The notes under the pieces were generated by a model. It saw only the letters and a list, made by a program, of their open reading frames with translations, made no database searches and was not told the DNA's origin. This document shows positions 60,360-64,000 of a stretch of DNA of 64,000 nt, in pieces. The stretch spans positions 144,150,731 to 144,214,730 of the forward strand of contig NC_081180.1 of assembly GCF_029867415.1 (NCBI RefSeq). Reading direction: 5' to 3'. Position numbers and translations under genes: made by a program. Position 1 is the first letter of the stretch, and every line of letters begins with the position of its first letter. Source of the stretch: Vicia villosa. Lineage: Eukaryota > Streptophyta > Magnoliopsida > Fabales > Fabaceae.

Positions 60360-63300
60360 CTAAATGCCCTTCTTAGTATTGTTTCTTTTTGTGGGAGTGG
60401 TCCTCCTAGTGGTAGGACCAACTGCATTTTGAGATGCACTAAGCCTTGTTGTTGGACCCACATGTGCTGGTTTCCTAAATGGTATTATGTGTGGCCTAGC
60501 TGTTGGCATCTTTTTATGAGTCCCTAGTGTAGGTGGTGCCCTTGAAGCTTGTGTTGGTTGAGTTCCTTGTGTCATTGAAGTTTGTCTTGATTGAGATCCT
60601 TGTGTTGGCTGAGATCCTTGTGCCCTTGAAGATTGTCTTGGTTGTGACCCTTGTGTTGGTTGTGATCCTTGTGTCCTTGAAGCTTGTGTTGGTTGAGACC
60701 CTTGTGTTGGTTGTGATGTTTGTGGTGGTTGAGTCATCTTGCAGGTGGATTTGTTATGCCCAATTTGCCTACACCTTGTGCACCTCATTATCATACCTGT
60801 CTTCATCATTTTTCTGTCTGACCCATCAATTTCACCAGCCTCACGATTCCTCCTCTTCTTAGGCCTTCCAGGCATTTTCTTGTACTTTGGTGGTTGGACA
60901 TCTGGGAACTCTGTTCTGACCCATAAATTTGTTCCATTTAATGGATAAATTATAGGATCATAAACAGACATATACCTAGCCTTTTTATAAATGTCAGAAA
61001 TGTAGTCTTCAATAGGTAAACCTCTGCTCTTCAATGCAGCAATAGCATGCACACAAGGAAGCCCTGTTAGTTGCCACTTTCTACACATGCAGTTGTATTC
61101 CTTTAGGTTGACAGAAAAAATGTCACCTGGGTTCTCAATGTGCCTAACCTCATAAATGTATTCAGCTGACATCCTATGTACACAAAATACAACAGAAAAT
61201 GAATAACAGAACAATACAACAAAATATACATAATTAGAACTTGTTAGGGAATCAATGAATAACAAAAGATACCTAACAATCCATGAATTTGTGTAGGAAC
61301 TTGTTCTCTCCACTTTTTTCTTTATGTTTGGCAATACATCTTCATTACTTAAGTTGGGAAATTTCACCCTATTTGTTGCCCATTTCTCCATTATGTAGCC
61401 CCTAATTTCTTCTAGCATTGTCACAATTGGCTTACCTCTAGATTCCACAATGACACTGTTGAAGGCTTCAGACATATTGTTCAACACAGTATCAGACTTT
61501 GAAGTAGTCCTAAAATAAGACTTACTCCAAAATCTAGGTGGAGTCTGCATCATATGCTTGTATGCCTCTTCATTTATCTGCCTCATACCTCTCATCTCCT
61601 TTTCCCATGCTTGTGGGTAAGTTGCCCTAGCTGCTCTCCAGATTATCTCCTTCAACATTTTTCCTGGGAACTTTTTTCTAAAGTTGTTGTATAAGTGCCT
61701 AACACAGAACCTTTGTTCCACATTTGGAAGCAACTCATCCATGGCAGGAAGTAGACCCTGTAACATAAAGAACAACATAGATATAATCTCATAAATGTGA
61801 ATACAAATTAAAAAATAGATCAATTATAGAATGGTACCTTTTGCTGGTCAGAAATGAATGTGTAGGTTCTACATTCTTCTCTGCCACCTAGGTCATCAAT
61901 GAGTAGTTGCAAGAACCATAACCAACTGTCCTTTGTTTCCCCTTCTACAACAGCAAATGCAATAGGTAACATCTGATCATTTGGATCAGTCCCAATAGCT
62001 GCTAAGATCTGACCTCCACATAATCCTTTTAGAAAGCAGCCATCAAGACCAATAATAGGCCTACACAGTTTGAAACTTTGCTTACAAGCAGCATAGCATA
62101 CATATAACCTCTTGAAAAAAGGCCTTGTATCTTCAGCACCCTCTTGAACTGGTGTGACACTTAGCTTGACAGTAGAACCAGGATTTGTCCTTAGTATCTC
62201 ATGACAGTAATCATATAACCTTGTGTAATCTCCTATAAATGAACCATCAACCATATCCCTAGCTAAACTTCTGGCCCTAATTGCCTTTGTCTTACAAACC
62301 CCCACATTCCATTTCTTTATAGCCTTTTCCTTAATGTCTTTAACTTTCAACTTAGGATTAGATTTCAATGAATTTTGTAACCTTGTGCTAAGCCATTTAG
62401 TAGACATCAGTGGTACATTGAATTCTCTAGAACAAGTGTGTGTATCAACAAGTTTTCTAATTTGCCAAGTCTCCTCATTAGGCAACTTCCCACAATAAGC
62501 CTCCCATTTGCAGCCTTCTTTACATTCAACCTTCACTCTCAGCTTGTCATTTTTTACAAACTTAAGAGCTCTACCAGTTTGAACAGAATAGGTTCTTATA
62601 GCTTCTTTAAAATCATTTTTTGAGTTAAAAAAAGTTCCCAATTCCCATTTATATTGAGACATGTCTTTTAATAACTTGAAAGTAGGATACCTTTTCTTTC
62701 TTATGTTACCACTATCCTCACAATCAGACTCCTTAGAATCACTATCACACCCACTATCTAATTCCTCACTATCATTGTTCAACTCTTTGTCATCACCACC
62801 ATTAACTCCTTCCATAGGCTTCTTACTTTTGCTTGTTGCTCCTTCCATAAGATTGGCAAGATCCTCATCAGAATAATCCATACTAGCATCAGAGTCACTA
62901 AAATCAACCTCCATAGCACTATCACAATTATATGTCTCATCCTCACTATCATCAGAGTCATCCTCACTATCATTCACACCTGCATTATCTGCTTCAGTCT
63001 CCTCATTAATCAACAATTCCTCACTTGCAATCATAACCTCATCAATCAGATTGTTCAGGACTTCTTCATTTGAATTTAGGACCTCAACACCCTCATTGTC
63101 CATGTTTCCTTGACCTGCACTCACCCCTCCATCAGCCTCACCCTCACCCTCATTGTCCATGTTCCCTTGACCTGCACTCACCCTTCCATCAGCCTCACCC
63201 TCACCCTCATTGTCCATGTTCCCTTGACCTCCACTCACCCCTCCATCAGCCTCACCCTCATTAAGTACTTCATTAACAATATCCTGAATTGTATCATAGT

Positions 63301-63673
63301 TTTCTGTATCAACCCCATTCAAAGGTTCTTCAACAGTGGCTTCTTCAACAACATTAGGACTACCAATAAATTCTGGTTGGGATAAGGGGTGTTCTATGTA
63401 AATATCCACTTTAAGATGTACCCTAAAGAGGTCAGCTATATCCAAGGCACCCTTATCATCTATGAGAAGGTTCATCCCAAATGTTGGGTCATTGTAATAT
63501 ATACTACAAACTTCACTATAACCAAACTCTTTCAAAAGACCCAACAATTCAAAGTAAGACCACCTATCAGCATCTACTACCAGTTTGTCACACATGCCCC
63601 CCTCATAAACCGTTTTTTCCGAGTCCAGAAAGCTACCACTATGGTGCACAATAAAGGTCAAAAATTCATCCAT
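60360..63673 (-). CDS. MuDR-type transposase (mudrA-like), intact
   Basis: Exons 63673-61838, 61757-61273 and 61173-60360 (GT/AG, phases fit) give 1044 residues. N-terminus: about 95 residues of PB1-like sequence, then an acidic low-complexity region with three ~20-residue repeats (GEADGGVSAGQGNMDNEGE). Next is the MuDR DNA-binding zinc region (YKWELGTFFNSKNDFKEAI). The MULE DDE catalytic domain follows with Asp544 (GLDGCFLKG), Asp609 (ISDQQK) and Glu709 (NMSEAFN). A SWIM zinc finger comes next (Cys802, Cys804, Cys814, His816), then a CX2CX4HX4C knuckle (CTRCRQIGHNKSTC) and a repetitive Gln/Thr/Ser-rich tail. It catalyses cut-and-paste transposition in the nucleus. No stop or frameshift is seen, so it may be active, and it could supply transposase to non-autonomous MULEs; a match to the ends seen elsewhere in this window has not been shown. 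Confidence 0.92.
63100..63260. repeat. In-frame minisatellite in the transposase gene
   Basis: Three tandem copies of a 57-60 bp unit containing CCCTCATTGTCCATGTTCCC and CTTGACCTGCACTCACC. They encode the acidic GEADGGVS...GNMDNEGE repeats. Unit length is a multiple of three, so copy-number change keeps the frame. Confidence 0.88.
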
Positions 63674-64000
63674 TTCAACCTAATAGATGAAAATACGTAG
63701 TTTTAGCTTGATTTCTAACAAAACGTAAACCAGAAAATCCAGTAAAACAGGAAAAATGAAGAAGGGGAAAAACCCTAATTTTCATACGATACAGAAACCC
63801 TAACCTATAAAGAAGAAGAAGAGATTGAAGAAATAAGAAATCTGACCTTCGTATATTACTTCGCAATGTGATGATAAGTCGTCTTCTTCGTCTTCGCACA
63901 CTCCTCTTCGTCTTCGCACAAGTCTTCGTCTTCGACACTTCTCTCCAGAAAACTTCTAACCTTGCTGAACGAAAAATGGAACATGGATAATGAGGGTACC
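63674..64000. other. 5' UTR and promoter side of the transposase gene
   Basis: CT/GA-rich with repeated TCTTCGTCTTCGCACA near 63880-63930. No further gene seen before the window edge. Confidence 0.6.

Larger units (their letters stand above)
58880..64000. mobile_element. Autonomous Mutator-like element (MULE), right end outside window
   Basis: The left end is marked by TTAGGCTTAATACTCAATTTGGTCCTC-type sequence, a common legume MULE terminus. Inside are two convergent genes: a GRF zinc-finger gene (59184-59688, +) and an intact MuDR-type transposase gene (63673-60360, -). The transposase start is only about 330 bp from the window end and no matching inverted terminus is visible there, so the right end lies beyond 64000. 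The left boundary is approximate and the target duplication cannot be tested. Confidence 0.75.

Overview
This is nuclear DNA from a legume, most likely tribe Fabeae (the pea, vetch and lentil group). The evidence is a legumin-type seed globulin gene with a vicilin/legumin-style RY promoter box, intron-rich AT-poor exons in very AT-rich spacers, and a dense, nested load of plant transposable elements (TEs). No bacterial, organellar, rRNA, tRNA or CRISPR feature was seen. Species assignment is inference.

Layout. 1-13173: AT-rich DNA and a probable Helitron carrying a ~39-bp minisatellite. That Helitron is split by a young, almost intact Ty3/gypsy chromovirus (3089-12010, 5-bp target duplication AACGG). 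13611-16742: a Mutator-like element with 8-9 bp target duplication that carries a broken plant-mobile-domain gene instead of a transposase. 16743-24570: gene-poor DNA with a tandem duplication, an AGC-kinase gene fragment, two Mutator-type MITEs, two TRIM retrotransposons and a LINE remnant. 24820-26974: an intact seven-exon R3H-domain gene.

27628-52594: a tandem segmental duplication. Each ~5-kb unit holds a six-exon PhzF-family gene (+) converging on a four-exon legumin gene (-). The first legumin copy has a 1-bp frameshift in exon 1; the second is intact (535 aa). Between the units lie a decayed copia gag fragment and a dead Ty1/copia element (35189-47522, TSD CATTC). A 7.7-kb non-autonomous Ty3-like element (37011-44709, TSD GTATC) is inserted inside the copia element.

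52600-58500: remnants of an LRR/F-box-like gene and a malectin-like receptor kinase gene (58058-55782, -) interrupted by one stop codon. 58880-64000: the left part of an autonomous Mutator element. It has a GRF zinc-finger gene (+) converging on an intact three-exon MuDR-type transposase gene (-); the right end lies outside the window.

The most unusual pattern is that three different TE families here carry clusters of short palindromes of the form TTCG...CGAA with different cores: GCTGTAGC-type in the chromovirus LTR, GCGCCGC-type in the non-autonomous LTR, and GGAAGTGCACTTCC-type near both ends of the Mutator-like element. Their positions (promoter-proximal in the LTRs, subterminal in the DNA transposon) suggest cis-acting protein-binding arrays, but that function is inference.
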